From: Balneola sp.
GTDB lineage: Bacteria > Bacteroidota > Rhodothermia > Balneolales > Balneolaceae
Direction of reading: 5' to 3'
Assembly (NCBI GenBank): GCA_017640785.1
Contig: JAEPPZ010000001.1
Coordinates: 248,001-312,000 of the forward strand
Length of the DNA stretch: 64,000 nucleotides
Part shown: positions 1-9,648 of the stretch, piece after piece
Numbering within the stretch: position 1 is the stretch's first letter
Layout of the letters: every line of letters starts with the position of its first letter
The notes under the pieces: generated by a model
Databases searched by the model: none
What the model was told of the DNA's origin: nothing
The model's input: the letters and a program-made list of their open reading frames with translations, nothing else
Position numbers and translations under genes: made by a program

Positions 1-3000
1 TCATATATTCACAAGCATGCAATCCTGTTCCCTCTACAACGGCTGTAGCCCCACTATTTCGAACTGCAAATCTATCACCAGCCTGCCCATATACATAGAA
101 TTTTCCATTAGTAGCTCCATACAATGCACAATTCCCTATTATTGCGTTGTCTTCCGGTTTATACTTCACATTTTCAGGAGGGACAATTACCGTTTTTCCA
201 CCACTCATTGACTTACAAACTGAATCGTTAGCTTCACCGATTAATCGAATGTTGACCCCTTTTGTTTGAAAGACACCAAAACTCTGACCAGCACTGCCTC
301 TAAGAACTAAATTGATCACTTTGTTATATGGTGATTCTACAGAGTTTGATTCTTTTATGGATGCTAATCTGCTTTTACTTTCTTTATCTGCCAGAAGCCC
401 GAAAAGTGTAGCTAGAGCAGAACGATCTGTGTTAAAAATCTTGTATTCTGCATCAATAGATTCATTCTTATTTATTTTATCTTCCAGCTCACTAATGATC
501 TTTGTGTTAAACGAACTCACTGAATCAGATAATGATCTCCGGCTTTCTGTTTTACTATACTTCGGAGCGGAGGAAAAGAAACTTAGATCTAATCCCAGCT
601 CGTTAATGAGTGGTTGGTGCTTATCATCAATTGATAATAAACTGGTATCTCCCATAATCTCCTGAAGAGATTCTATTCCAATATTTGCAAGCTCTCTTCG
701 TACATCTTCTGCTAAATAGGTTAGTGTATCTACAATATGATCTTTATTTCCTTTGTATTTGGCTTTGAATTTAGGATCATGAGTTGCAATTCCTGTCGGA
801 CAAGTGTTTTTTTCACAAATTCTTGCCATTACACAACCCTCTGCAATCAAAAGTAACTTACCGAAATCGAATTCTTCTGCTCCAAGAATAGAAGCTAAAA
901 TAATATCTTTTCCGCTTGAGAGCCCGCCATCAGTTCTTAAGATCACATGATCTCTCAAGTCATTCTCTATCAATGATTGATGCACTTCAAGCAAGCCTAT
1001 TTCCCAAGGCAGGCCTGCATGTTTCATCGAGCTTAGTGAAGCCGCTCCCGTTCCTCCTTCCCCACCGGAAACTTGTATAATGTCAGCTCCTGCTTTTGCT
1101 ACTCCAACTGCTATAGTTCCGATATTGACTCCTGAAACTAATTTAACGCTCACTTTTCCCTCAGGATGCAGTTGCTTTAGATCGTGAATTAATTGCTTCA
1201 GGTCTTCTATGCTATAAATATCATGCAAAGGCGGAGGAGAGATCAAATCAAAACCTGGATTTGCATAACGGGCTCTGGCTATATCTTCGTTTACCTTTAA
1301 GCCCATAAGTTGCCCTCCTTCACCGGGTTTAGCTCCCTGACATACTTTTATCTGGATCTCTTCTCCTGAAACTAGATACTCTGCAGTAACACCAAACCTT
1401 CCTGAAGCAATTTGTTTTACTGAAGCGGAAACTCCTTCTTTGAAATAATATGGGTTTTCTCCTCCTTCACCACTATTACAACGCCCACCTATTTCTTTCA
1501 TAGCGAGGAATATATCTCTCTGAGCTTCAGCACTAATTGCTCCAAAAGACATCGCACCTGACCCAAACTTATTAAGAATATGAGATACCGGACGCACTTT
1601 ATCCAGCGGTAACTTTTGGGAAGAATATTTAGGTTTAAAAAGATGTCTTAATGCAACAGGTTCATCATTTAGTCCAAGTTTAAGATATTCATCAAATAAT
1701 GACATATCTGTTAGATCGAGCTTTTTATCCCGAACTAATTCGTGAATAATTTTAGATCGTGAATTGGTCATTGAATGCTTCTCACCCATTTTACCACGCG
1801 CATGCTCTTTATATTGATAACTCTTGATGGGTTTATATCTTTCCTGTTCTTTTGATGATCTATCCTCTGTTCTTGCCAACACTCTTTCAGCAATCTGATT
1901 GATTTCCAGTCCACCAATCGGGCTTTGAACCTGAGGGAAATACTCATTCACAACATTAGGCCCCAATCCTAATATCGAATACAGTTTCGCACTTTGATAA
2001 CTTCTAACAACCGATATCCCGGACTTCGCCATTATTTTCAGTAATCCGGTATCAAACGCTTTAAGCAGATTTCTTTCCTTAGTATCTGAATCCAGATCTT
2101 TGAGAGAACGATGATCTGCATTCCTTGCAACATCCAAAGCTAAATAAGGACATACTGCCTGGGCTCCGAAACCAATTAAAGCAGAAGCATGATGTGTACT
2201 TTTCACTTCTCCTGTGTCTATAACCACCGACGCATTCAATTTCAGACCTTCGTCATTAAGAGCATTAACAACTCTCCGTAAAGTTAATAGTGACGGGATA
2301 GCCGGGTTATCATAATCTGATTTTCTGTCACTCAAAATTATAATAGAATAGCCACTTCTTACTGCTCTTATTGCTTCTTTTCCAATAGCATTAAGTCTGG
2401 ATTTAAAACCAACCGATCCATGACTCCTTTTGAAGGTTGTTTCGATTTCGAATGGAACAACACGATCTGATGGAGCATATTTAATGATCAACCCTCTTAA
2501 AAAATCCATCTGTGCTAAACTCAAGAAAGGACTCTTTAATTCGTATGCAGGCGCTGCAGGAATAAGTTCTTTCGGCTCAAAAATATTTGGCTTTTTTCCT
2601 AAGTGAACTGTCAGATCGGTTACAATCTTTTCTCTTATATAATCCAGAGGAGGATTAGTTACCTGTGAAAAATTTTGGTAAAAGAAATCAAAAAACGATC
2701 TTGGTTCAGTTGACAGAACCGCCAAACGAGCTGTATCTCCCATCGATCCGATTGGCTCTTTACCCGTTTCAGCCATTGGGTATATAACTTTCGAAAGTTC
2801 TTCATCGGTATAGCTAAAAGTAGCTAATTTTTCGTCATATCGTGTTCCAATATCCTGTACGGTTTTGGGAATAGGTTTTAATCGGGAGTCAAAATTAGCA
2901 TCATGATTCTCTTTCGAATGGCTTGGATCTCTGAATAACACTTCACCGGACCTAAGATCCACGGTAACTCCTCTTCCTGCATAAAGAGTTCCCTTACCTT

Positions 3001-4114
3001 CTATTTCATTTTCTTTGATATGAAAGGTTCCCGCTTCTGATGAAAGATAAAAGTGATCTTTAGTACGAACCCATCTACATGGACGAAAACCATTTCTGTC
3101 AAGCCGTGCACCAATAGTATAACCGTTCGCATATGTAATAAAAGCAGGACCATCCCATGGTTCCATAGCTCTGCTCCAAAATGTATAAAACTGATTGGCT
3201 TCTGTAGCAGGAGGCATCATTATTGCCAAAATATCTTCTACATTAGGAATACTGCTACGATATCGCAAAGCCTCCACCATTTCGTTTAAGCTACCTGAAT
3301 CACTAATATTGGATCGTGTAAGTATTTCATTTCGCTCTGCGCCAATCATTTTTTCTCTTGATTTAGCCCATGATCGGTTACCGGCTATTGTATTGATCTC
3401 TCCATTATGCCCTATAAGTCTTAGTGGCTGAATTTTGTCCCAAGATGTTTTCGTATTTGTACTAAACCTCCTGTGGAAAAGACAAAATCGGGTTGTAAAT
3501 TTTTCGTTTTTCAGATCCGGATAGAACTCATCTAAAGCTTCCGCCTTAGTTAATGCTTTATAAACGATGGTTTGAGCTGATAGCGACGCAAAATGTAAGC
3601 TCTGAATTAACGATTCTGCTGAAAGTTTTGATCTTGTTAATTGTTTTGCATTGTACAATCTCTTATCAAACGAAAAATTAGTTTTACTTCTTTCAGGTCG
3701 CTTTATAATTGCCTGCTTAATTACCGGTACATTAGCTAAAGCATCTTTACCCAGTACAGAATGATTTACAGGGACATCTCTGTAATTCAAAATATCCAAT
3801 CCAAAAAAGCTGAACGTATTTTCAAAAATATGTAGCGCTTTTCTGTGCTTATCCTGATCGTTAGTCAAAAATAATGTTGCAACGGCCACAGTATCTTTTT
3901 CATAGCCAAGCATGTCAAAAGGAATATCGGTCATTATCCCGGCTCCGTCACCGGTAATTCCATCCGCTGAACAAGCTCCCCGATGTTCCACGCATCTTAA
4001 TGCATGCAAACCTTCTGTTAAATGAAGATGTGAATACTCTTTCTTTCTACTTGTGATAAAACCTACGCCACAAGCCGAATGCTCTTCAGAACAGTAATTA
4101 AATTTATTAGACAT
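1..4114 (-). CDS. gltB: Glutamate synthase (GOGAT) large subunit, 3'-truncated by window edge
   Basis: Converts 2-oxoglutarate and glutamine to two glutamates in the cytoplasm; the amide nitrogen is released by an N-terminal class II glutaminase and channelled to an FMN/Fe-S synthase domain. My translation from the ATG at 4114 opens MSNKFNYCSEEHSACGVGF, so the nucleophile Cys of mature GOGAT is Cys15 after a short propeptide. The frame then stays open for about 1371 codons to the window edge. The FMN domain is followed by the GXGXG-type C-terminal domain (GSAGQSFGVF, AVRNSGATAVVEGTG, ACEYM), which matches bacterial GltB closely. Roughly 100-150 residues should lie outside the window. The small subunit gltD is not in view. 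The 268-bp upstream gap holds a LacI/CcpA-like palindrome (4299-4306). Very confident of identity. Confidence 0.96.
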   Translation of the reverse strand, partial: MSNKFNYCSEEHSACGVGFITSRKKEYSHLHLTEGLHALRCVEHRGACSADGITGDGAGIMTDIPFDMLGYEKDTVAVATLFLTNDQDKHRKALHIFENTFSFFGLDILNYRDVPVNHSVLGKDALANVPVIKQAIIKRPERSKTNFSFDKRLYNAKQLTRSKLSAESLIQSLHFASLSAQTIVYKALTKAEALDEFYPDLKNEKFTTRFCLFHRRFSTNTKTSWDKIQPLRLIGHNGEINTIAGNRSWAKSREKMIGAERNEILTRSNISDSGSLNEMVEALRYRSSIPNVEDILAIMMPPATEANQFYTFWSRAMEPWDGPAFITYANGYTIGARLDRNGFRPCRWVRTKDHFYLSSEAGTFHIKENEIEGKGTLYAGRGVTVDLRSGEVLFRDPSHSKENHDANFDSRLKPIPKTVQDIGTRYDEKLATFSYTDEELSKVIYPMAETGKEPIGSMGDTARLAVLSTEPRSFFDFFYQNFSQVTNPPLDYIREKIVTDLTVHLGKKPNIFEPKELIPAAPAYELKSPFLSLAQMDFLRGLIIKYAPSDRVVPFEIETTFKRSHGSVGFKSRLNAIGKEAIRAVRSGYSIIILSDRKSDYDNPAIPSLLTLRRVVNALNDEGLKLNASVVIDTGEVKSTHHASALIGFGAQAVCPYLALDVARNADHRSLKDLDSDTKERNLLKAFDTGLLKIMAKSGISVVRSYQSAKLYSILGLGPNVVNEYFPQVQSPIGGLEINQIAERVLARTEDRSSKEQERYKPIKSYQYKEHARGKMGEKHSMTNSRSKIIHELVRDKKLDLTDMSLFDEYLKLGLNDEPVALRHLFKPKYSSQKLPLDKVRPVSHILNKFGSGAMSFGAISAEAQRDIFLAMKEIGGRCNSGEGGENPYYFKEGVSASVKQIASGRFGVTAEYLVSGEEIQIKVCQGAKPGEGGQLMGLKVNEDIARARYANPGFDLISPPPLHDIYSIEDLKQLIHDLKQLHPEGKVSVKLVSGVNIGTIAVGVAKAGADIIQVSGGEGGTGAASLSSMKHAGLPWEIGLLEVHQSLIENDLRDHVILRTDGGLSSGKDIILASILGAEEFDFGKLLLIAEGCVMARICEKNTCPTGIATHDPKFKAKYKGNKDHIVDTLTYLAEDVRRELANIGIESLQEIMGDTSLLSIDDKHQPLINELGLDLSFFSSAPKYSKTESRRSLSDSVSSFNTKIISELEDKINKNESIDAEYKIFNTDRSALATLFGLLADKESKSRLASIKESNSVESPYNKVINLVLRGSAGQSFGVFQTKGVNIRLIGEANDSVCKSMSGGKTVIVPPENVKYKPEDNAIIGNCALYGATNGKFYVYGQAGDRFAVRNSGATAVVEGTGLHACEYM

Positions 4115-4298
4115 TTTACAAATAGCACTAATTGTTTTTAAGAATGGACAACCACAAAAAAGACGATTTTTTTGCACTATTTCAAATATTCCGAAAATGA
4201 AGAGACAGAACGTCTACTTAAAAAATTAGGCTAATAGAGCATTAGAAAGCTTTTTTATCATGAATTAACAGCTGCCTATTTTGCTCAGCATTTTAGAA

Positions 4299-4306
4299 AA
4301 GCGCTT
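4299..4306. promoter_or_regulatory. LacI/CcpA-like operator candidate upstream of gltB
   Basis: Perfect palindrome AAGCGCTT in the context AGAAAAGCGCTTCCG, about 185 bp before the gltB start. The same core with the same A-rich left flank and a following C lies upstream of citrate synthase, pckA and the TonB receptor. The form resembles cre sites bound by LacI/GalR-family regulators. The binding protein is unknown and not in the window. Confidence 0.5.
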
Positions 4307-4382
4307 CCGTTGATTTATACGTAATTAATTTAATTAGGCAGTTAAATAATTATACGTAATAAAATAAATTTTTAAATTATTT

Positions 4383-5141
4383 TTAACATGGCCTGATTGG
4401 TATACCTTCAGCGCCTAAAACTCTCTTTAATTCTGAAATTTCAATCTCTTTAAAATGAAATATACTGGCAGCTAAAACCGCATCTACATTTGCCACTTTG
4501 ATTGCTTCTATACAATGCTGAATTGTACCGGCCCCACCACTAGCTATTACCGGAATGCTAACGCGTTTATTAACTTGTGATAATAGTTCCAGATCGAACC
4601 CATTTTTAGTGCCATCCCTGTCCATACTTGTAAGCAGAATTTCGCCAGCGCCTCTTTCTTCCACTTCTGTCATCCACTTCAGGGCGTCTTTTCCGGTGTT
4701 CTCTGTTCCACCTTTTATAAATACATCCCAATGTTCATCTACCTTCTTTGCATCAACCGCAGCTACTATAGCTTGAGATCCAAAAGCTTTTGAAGCTCTG
4801 TTTATCAATTCGGGATCTTTAACAATACTGCTATTTAGGGATACTTTATCTGCTCCCGCTTTTAGTAACTCTTCAATTTCTTCTACTGATTTTATTCCAC
4901 CACCAACAGTAAATGGAATATTGATCTCTGTCGAAATTCTCTTTACTAATTCTATCAGAGTTTTCCTTTTTTCCAAGGTCGCTGTAATATCCAGAAAAAC
5001 CAGTTCATCAGCTCCTTCATCAGAATATCTTCGCGCCAGTTCAACAGGATCACCTGCATCCCTCAACCCTTCGAAGTTTACTCCTTTAACTGTTCTGCCT
5101 TCTTTTATATCCAGACAAGGGATAATCCTTTTTGTTAACAT
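4383..5141 (-). CDS. hisF: Imidazole glycerol phosphate synthase subunit HisF (cyclase)
   Basis: Cyclase subunit of the HisH-HisF complex in histidine biosynthesis; it uses ammonia from HisH to convert PRFAR to imidazole glycerol phosphate plus AICAR. The 252-aa product has the normal family length. It is a TIM barrel with the N-terminal [19 protein letters not shown] strand carrying the catalytic Asp, LVFLDITAT, the phosphate-binding TVGGGIK, a second conserved Asp in AAVDAKK, and [11 protein letters not shown]. It stands alone: no other his gene is visible. Upstream on the opposite strand a divergent thioesterase starts 81 bp away. There is no visible terminator before the following gltB promoter region. 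Confidence 0.96.
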   Translation of the reverse strand: MLTKRIIPCLDIKEGRTVKGVNFEGLRDAGDPVELARRYSDEGADELVFLDITATLEKRKTLIELVKRISTEINIPFTVGGGIKSVEEIEELLKAGADKVSLNSSIVKDPELINRASKAFGSQAIVAAVDAKKVDEHWDVFIKGGTENTGKDALKWMTEVEERGAGEILLTSMDRDGTKNGFDLELLSQVNKRVSIPVIASGGAGTIQHCIEAIKVANVDAVLAASIFHFKEIEISELKRVLGAEGIPIRPC

Positions 5142-5222
5142 GCTTTAAGTTAAGGTTTCTTTTTTTATGAGGGAACTTGTATTCACTTTTTTTAAGTTAT
5201 CTGATGAAATTAAATAATATCT

Positions 5223-5954
5223 ATGGACAGCACCTCTATTTATTCGGAACACTTTGAAGTAAGAGCAAGCGAAGTTGATACAAATGGCAAGATCACTCTT
5301 TCCTCAATTTGTAGCCTATTCCAGGAAGTAGCCGGAAATCATGCTCTGTTGTTAAATTTTGATATCACTGATCTTCATAAACAGGATTTAACCTGGGTAC
5401 TTCACAGAATGGACATCAAGATAAAACGCTTTCCAAAATGGAGAGAATCCATCACAATTGAAACTTGGCCTGCAGCCGGAGATGCATTGAGAGCATACAG
5501 AAACTATAGAATTCTGGATGAGGAAAATAACGAGCTTGTTGTTTGTTTAAGCTATTGGATGATGATCAGTATGAAAACAAGACGCCCGGTTCGGATGACA
5601 GAAGATATTTTAAACACCAGATTATCTGACAGAGATAATGTACTCACAGTTCGTTCAGATAAGATTCCGAGAATTGAAGAACCTGCTTCTCAAAAGGAAA
5701 TCCCTGTACGTCGTTCCGATCTGGATATGAATCAGCATGTAAATAATACCCGATATTTAGAATGGATGAGTGAGCCCTTAAATGAAGGGCAAATTTCCAG
5801 AGTAAATGCTGTTGACATTCTTTTCTTACGTGAAGCTGTGTACGGAGACGTCATACTATCTCAAGTAAAAGCCTCTGAACACGAATCAACATTACATCAG
5901 TTAAGAAACCAGAATGATGAGATCATAGCTCAAGCCAGATTTTCTCACTCGTAG
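5223..5954 (+). CDS. Acyl-ACP thioesterase (FatA/FatB-like, tandem hotdog)
   Basis: Hydrolyses acyl-ACP to release free fatty acid, ending fatty acid synthesis. The 243-aa protein has two hotdog halves (about 10-125 and 150-243). The N-terminal half has the family's FQEVAGNHA and the substrate-side TWVLHRMDIKIKRFP segment. The second half has DLDMNQHVNNTRYLEWM, in which Asp168, Asn170 and His172 match the catalytic D-x-N-x-H of plant and bacterial acyl-ACP thioesterases. It is shorter than plant enzymes because it lacks a transit peptide, as bacterial members do. It is convergent with the aldo/keto reductase, with only 7 bp between the stops. Substrate chain length cannot be read from the sequence. 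Confidence 0.9.
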   Translation: MDSTSIYSEHFEVRASEVDTNGKITLSSICSLFQEVAGNHALLLNFDITDLHKQDLTWVLHRMDIKIKRFPKWRESITIETWPAAGDALRAYRNYRILDEENNELVVCLSYWMMISMKTRRPVRMTEDILNTRLSDRDNVLTVRSDKIPRIEEPASQKEIPVRRSDLDMNQHVNNTRYLEWMSEPLNEGQISRVNAVDILFLREAVYGDVILSQVKASEHESTLHQLRNQNDEIIAQARFSHS

Positions 5955-5961
5955 AAAGATC

Positions 5962-6786
5962 TTACACAGCGTCCCAATCCGGGGCAAAATCCGGGGTTAC
6001 AATTCTTTGGTCTTTTGGCAATTCGTCAATAGCATAGAAATCATCATCTTCCAGAACAAAATCATAGATATCCATATTCTCTTCTAAATGCGCTTTGTTT
6101 GAAGCTTTTGGAATAACAACAACTTGCTCTTGTTCAATTAACCAGCGCAATGCAATTTGAGCAGGAGTTTTACCATATTTTTGAGCCAATTCTTTTATTA
6201 ATGGTTCTTCCAGTACTTTCCCCTGTCCTAATGGACTGTATGCGGTAACCATCAGGTCATTTTCAGCAGCATAATCCAACAGGTCAAACTGACCTAAATG
6301 GGCATGATATTCTACCTGATTACAGAAAATAGGCGCAGCTAATTCATCATTTACTTCTTTCAGGTGCTTCATTGGGAAATTACTCACACCAATATTTAAC
6401 GCTTTTCCCTGATCCCTGATGGAAAGCATTGCCTCGATAGTTTGTTCAATATCCACATCCGGATTTGGCCAATGGATCAACAACAGATCTAAATATGGTA
6501 CATCCAGGTCCTGAAGAGATCGCTCTGTAGATTTAATAACATCATCCGCTTCCATGTTTAACATAGAAATTTTCGTAGTCAGGAAAAGCTCTTCTCTTGG
6601 TATGTGAGCATGCTTTATAGCTTCCCCTATCTCTCTTTCATTTTTATATTCCTGAGCTGTATCAATATGTCGGTAGCCAACATTAAGAGCTAGCTTTACG
6701 ATTTGTTCACATTCTTTCCCGATCAATTTAAAAGTGCCAAGTCCGATTTCGGGAACATCGATACCTTGAATATTCTTAGTTACCAT
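5962..6786 (-). CDS. Aldo/keto reductase
   Basis: NADPH-dependent carbonyl reductase of the 2,5-diketogluconate reductase type. The 274-aa barrel keeps the catalytic tetrad: Asp42 and Tyr47 in IDTAQEYKNE, Lys72 in LTTKIS, and His105 in LLLIHWP. The AKR signatures GVSNF and the C-terminal cofactor segment VVVIPKASNKAHLEEN are also present. It starts at the ATG at 6786 with MVTKNIQGIDVPEIGLGTFKL, the normal N-terminus. It lies downstream of the 911-aa secreted protein gene (gap 39 bp) and could be co-transcribed with it. The physiological substrate is unknown. Confidence 0.92.
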   Translation of the reverse strand: MVTKNIQGIDVPEIGLGTFKLIGKECEQIVKLALNVGYRHIDTAQEYKNEREIGEAIKHAHIPREELFLTTKISMLNMEADDVIKSTERSLQDLDVPYLDLLLIHWPNPDVDIEQTIEAMLSIRDQGKALNIGVSNFPMKHLKEVNDELAAPIFCNQVEYHAHLGQFDLLDYAAENDLMVTAYSPLGQGKVLEEPLIKELAQKYGKTPAQIALRWLIEQEQVVVIPKASNKAHLEENMDIYDFVLEDDDFYAIDELPKDQRIVTPDFAPDWDAV

Positions 6787-6825
6787 TTTATGATGGAAGT
6801 ATTCGTTTTAGTTTTTTGATTATTG

Positions 6826-9561
6826 TTATTTGACAAGAGTCATTTTTCTTGTCATTATTTTTGTACCTACTTCTAATTGATAAATATAAATTCCACTTGG
6901 CATGTCAGATGCATCCCATTCAAAGGAATGTTCCCCTTGGGCTTTATTTTCCTGAAGTAATACTGCAACAGGTTGCCCAACAATATTGAAAACTGAAAGC
7001 TTAGCTAATCCCTCTTCAGGCATATAAAAAGAAATTGTAGTGGTTGGATTAAATGGATTCGGGTAATTTTGATGTAATTCAACTGTGATTGGTAATTCAT
7101 CGCCTGTATCTACCAATTCTTTCGGAATCATTTTTAGCACAAATCTATCTTCAATAGAAGGAAAGAAAATATTATCACTTTCCGTAACGCTCATGTTTGA
7201 GTAGTTAAATTTTAAGGACCAATTTTCATGTAGTTCATAAGTTTTCTCTTCTTTAAGGTCTTCTATTTGTATAACCCATCCATCAGGAATATCAGTCCAT
7301 TCTTTAACTTTAAATTCAAACTCCCCACTTTTATCGCTGGAAATATCTAATGGCAGAGTAGTTATATGCTTACTATCCTTCTCTATATCTAATTGATCAT
7401 AATGATTACCTTCTAAATTAGCTGCGAGAACAAGTTCATTAAAGTCCGAAAGGTATAATTCTTCATTTAACTTAAGGTTCAGCTTATTAAGTGATGATTT
7501 TTCTTCTACAAAAGAAACCTGAAGGTTAGATGATTTGGAATTACCATTCAATTCAAGCTCGAATATTCCTCTTTCTATTTCTTCAATGATCGGGTCAATG
7601 TTCAACTCCTGAAGCTCTAATGAAATTTTTCTTTCAGGAACTTGTACATTGAATTTGAGCCAAAAAATGTCTCCGGGAAAAATTAACTCTTCTTCTTTAA
7701 GAGCTGAAACTTTTCCAAATTCAGGTGAACTTTTAAAAACACTTATTTCTTCTGTTAAATCCAATCTGCTTTTTAATACAGTGGTTAATTGTATTGAAGA
7801 AAAAGTTCCACCGGTATTATTCGTAACAAGATTTAATCCTTCAGTTGATTGAATAATTCCGTTTTCATCTGTGTCAATTGCTTCTAGAGTTAAATCCAGA
7901 CTGTTGCCGGAAGTTTCTGTACCCTTCTTTTTTATACCAGCGAGCTTTTTTGCAGAAGCTTCATCAAAATAACCTACAAGAATATTATTCTCGATTTCTT
8001 CTGATGAAGACTCACTAATATTCTTAAAACTACCTTCATTCTTATTCCAATAAAAAAAGTCTGTGGAAGGAAACTCACTTATATTCAATTCAGTATTCGA
8101 TATTGTTTTCCACCCTGGATTTACCGTTTCAGAGATTGCGGTATTAACATTAGGGTTTTCGCCTTTTGTGCCTTCTACAGAATTTGAACTTACCTGACCT
8201 GAGGCAACAAGACTATTAGAGCTTTCTTCTTTTTTAGAGATGCTCACCTCTGCAACTTTAGTTCCTTCATAATTCTTTAAATGAATAGTACCGTTAGAAT
8301 TAAGCAACTCTGCTTTTTCATTGTCCAATAATAAAGAGTTTGCAAATAACCCCTGGTCTTCTCCGGCAAGAATTACGATGGATTCTCCAACTTTTAACCT
8401 CGTATTTTTTGGGAAAACAATCTTTATATCTCCTTTCACTAGTTCCCAATTTCTTAGATCTAACTCTCTGCTTTCAAGATTATGCAGTACCAGAACCTTT
8501 TTATTCAAGTTTTCTACAATCTCAAGTTTGATCTCAGGAAGTTCATTATCACTTACCATCACAGTATGTGATATAAAATCACCAAACCTTCCGGTGCTTA
8601 GATTCTGGAGACTAAATATTCCGGTTTCAAAACCTTCATAATCTTTATCGTCCTCTATGGGTACTTCTACTTCGTAAACAGCGTCACCAATTAATCCGGT
8701 GAAATTAATTCTCTTAGATCTGAAACCATTTATTTCATTACGAGACAAAGAACTATATAAAGAATCGAAAACAACATCTACTGTCAATTTAGAACCGTCA
8801 TGCTCATAAATAGCGACATTCAGAATTGTCTTCTTTTCATTTTCCTTAACACTTGAAAGGCTTTCATCAAAAAGTATAACCGGAGCTTTCAAAAGATTAA
8901 AAGAAGTTCCAAAATCGGAATAACCTGCTTCATTGTTACCTCTCCAATAGGCAGGGTTAGAGACAAAAGAAAGTAACATTTTCTGAGTACCACTAGCTCC
9001 ATTTCTGATGTAATATTGATAATTATTCTCAGTACCCAGCCTCAGAACTGTATTTTTATTTTCCTTCAATACATTTGGTACATCAGATCCAAAAAATGAT
9101 CGGTCTCTTCTTCCATTTTTTTCACCCCATCCCAATGCATACACAAAACGAGTCTGTTCATTGTCTTTTTGATAGATGAAAAGTTGTTCTCTCTCATCAG
9201 ATAATATTATTGAACCATCCTTCTTTAAATATTCGGTCTCTCTTGAAGCGAATTTAAGTGGCGTCCCAGCTTCAATCTTTTTCTTAACGGTAAACTTGAC
9301 ATCCTGCCCGTTAGTGAACGCTAGATCAGAGTTGTCCCATAAACCATTACTGACATTGAATTCCGTACCTATTTCCAGATCAATCAATGGAACCAGCTCA
9401 AACTGATTAGTAGTGGAATTAACTGAAACAAATACAATATCTCCCGGCAACAATAGGGATTGAGCGTACGAAGATTTCGTGATAAGAATCACAAAAAAGA
9501 AAAGGGCGATATGTAGTGTTCTAAAAAGTGCTTTGTTTTGTAGCGGTTCCGCCATAGGCAT
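6826..9561 (-). CDS. Large secreted protein with Calx-beta-like and lamin-tail-like domains and C-terminal sorting domain
   Basis: A 911-aa exported protein. A signal peptide is visible (LFFFVILITKSSYAQS, cleavage near residue 34). Next comes a GDIVFVSVN/IEAGT region like those found before lamin-tail domains. A Calx-beta-like stretch follows at about 230-330 (acidic, ending EDDKDYEGFETG), then a lamin-tail-like segment at about 345-430 (LVLHNLESRELDLRNWELV...GESIVILAG). The middle is Ser/Glu/Asn-rich. The last roughly 80 residues form a sorting domain with YPNPFNPTTTISF, SVFNIVGQPV and PSGIYIYQLEVG, the type used for surface attachment or secretion in the FCB group. No catalytic motif is seen, so function is unassigned; cell-surface adhesion or structure is the likely role. 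Confidence 0.8.
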   Translation of the reverse strand: MPMAEPLQNKALFRTLHIALFFFVILITKSSYAQSLLLPGDIVFVSVNSTTNQFELVPLIDLEIGTEFNVSNGLWDNSDLAFTNGQDVKFTVKKKIEAGTPLKFASRETEYLKKDGSIILSDEREQLFIYQKDNEQTRFVYALGWGEKNGRRDRSFFGSDVPNVLKENKNTVLRLGTENNYQYYIRNGASGTQKMLLSFVSNPAYWRGNNEAGYSDFGTSFNLLKAPVILFDESLSSVKENEKKTILNVAIYEHDGSKLTVDVVFDSLYSSLSRNEINGFRSKRINFTGLIGDAVYEVEVPIEDDKDYEGFETGIFSLQNLSTGRFGDFISHTVMVSDNELPEIKLEIVENLNKKVLVLHNLESRELDLRNWELVKGDIKIVFPKNTRLKVGESIVILAGEDQGLFANSLLLDNEKAELLNSNGTIHLKNYEGTKVAEVSISKKEESSNSLVASGQVSSNSVEGTKGENPNVNTAISETVNPGWKTISNTELNISEFPSTDFFYWNKNEGSFKNISESSSEEIENNILVGYFDEASAKKLAGIKKKGTETSGNSLDLTLEAIDTDENGIIQSTEGLNLVTNNTGGTFSSIQLTTVLKSRLDLTEEISVFKSSPEFGKVSALKEEELIFPGDIFWLKFNVQVPERKISLELQELNIDPIIEEIERGIFELELNGNSKSSNLQVSFVEEKSSLNKLNLKLNEELYLSDFNELVLAANLEGNHYDQLDIEKDSKHITTLPLDISSDKSGEFEFKVKEWTDIPDGWVIQIEDLKEEKTYELHENWSLKFNYSNMSVTESDNIFFPSIEDRFVLKMIPKELVDTGDELPITVELHQNYPNPFNPTTTISFYMPEEGLAKLSVFNIVGQPVAVLLQENKAQGEHSFEWDASDMPSGIYIYQLEVGTKIMTRKMTLVK

Positions 9562-9648
9562 TACCTTTTATCTCAATACTGATAATACATTACAATTAAA
9601 CTATTTCTGGACTAAAAGGCATATTAAAATTCAACTTTTTTGAATTTT

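Noticed and set aside
312..665. 117-aa plus-strand ORF within gltB
   Set aside because: Antisense to conserved GOGAT sequence that reads through without interruption on the minus strand.
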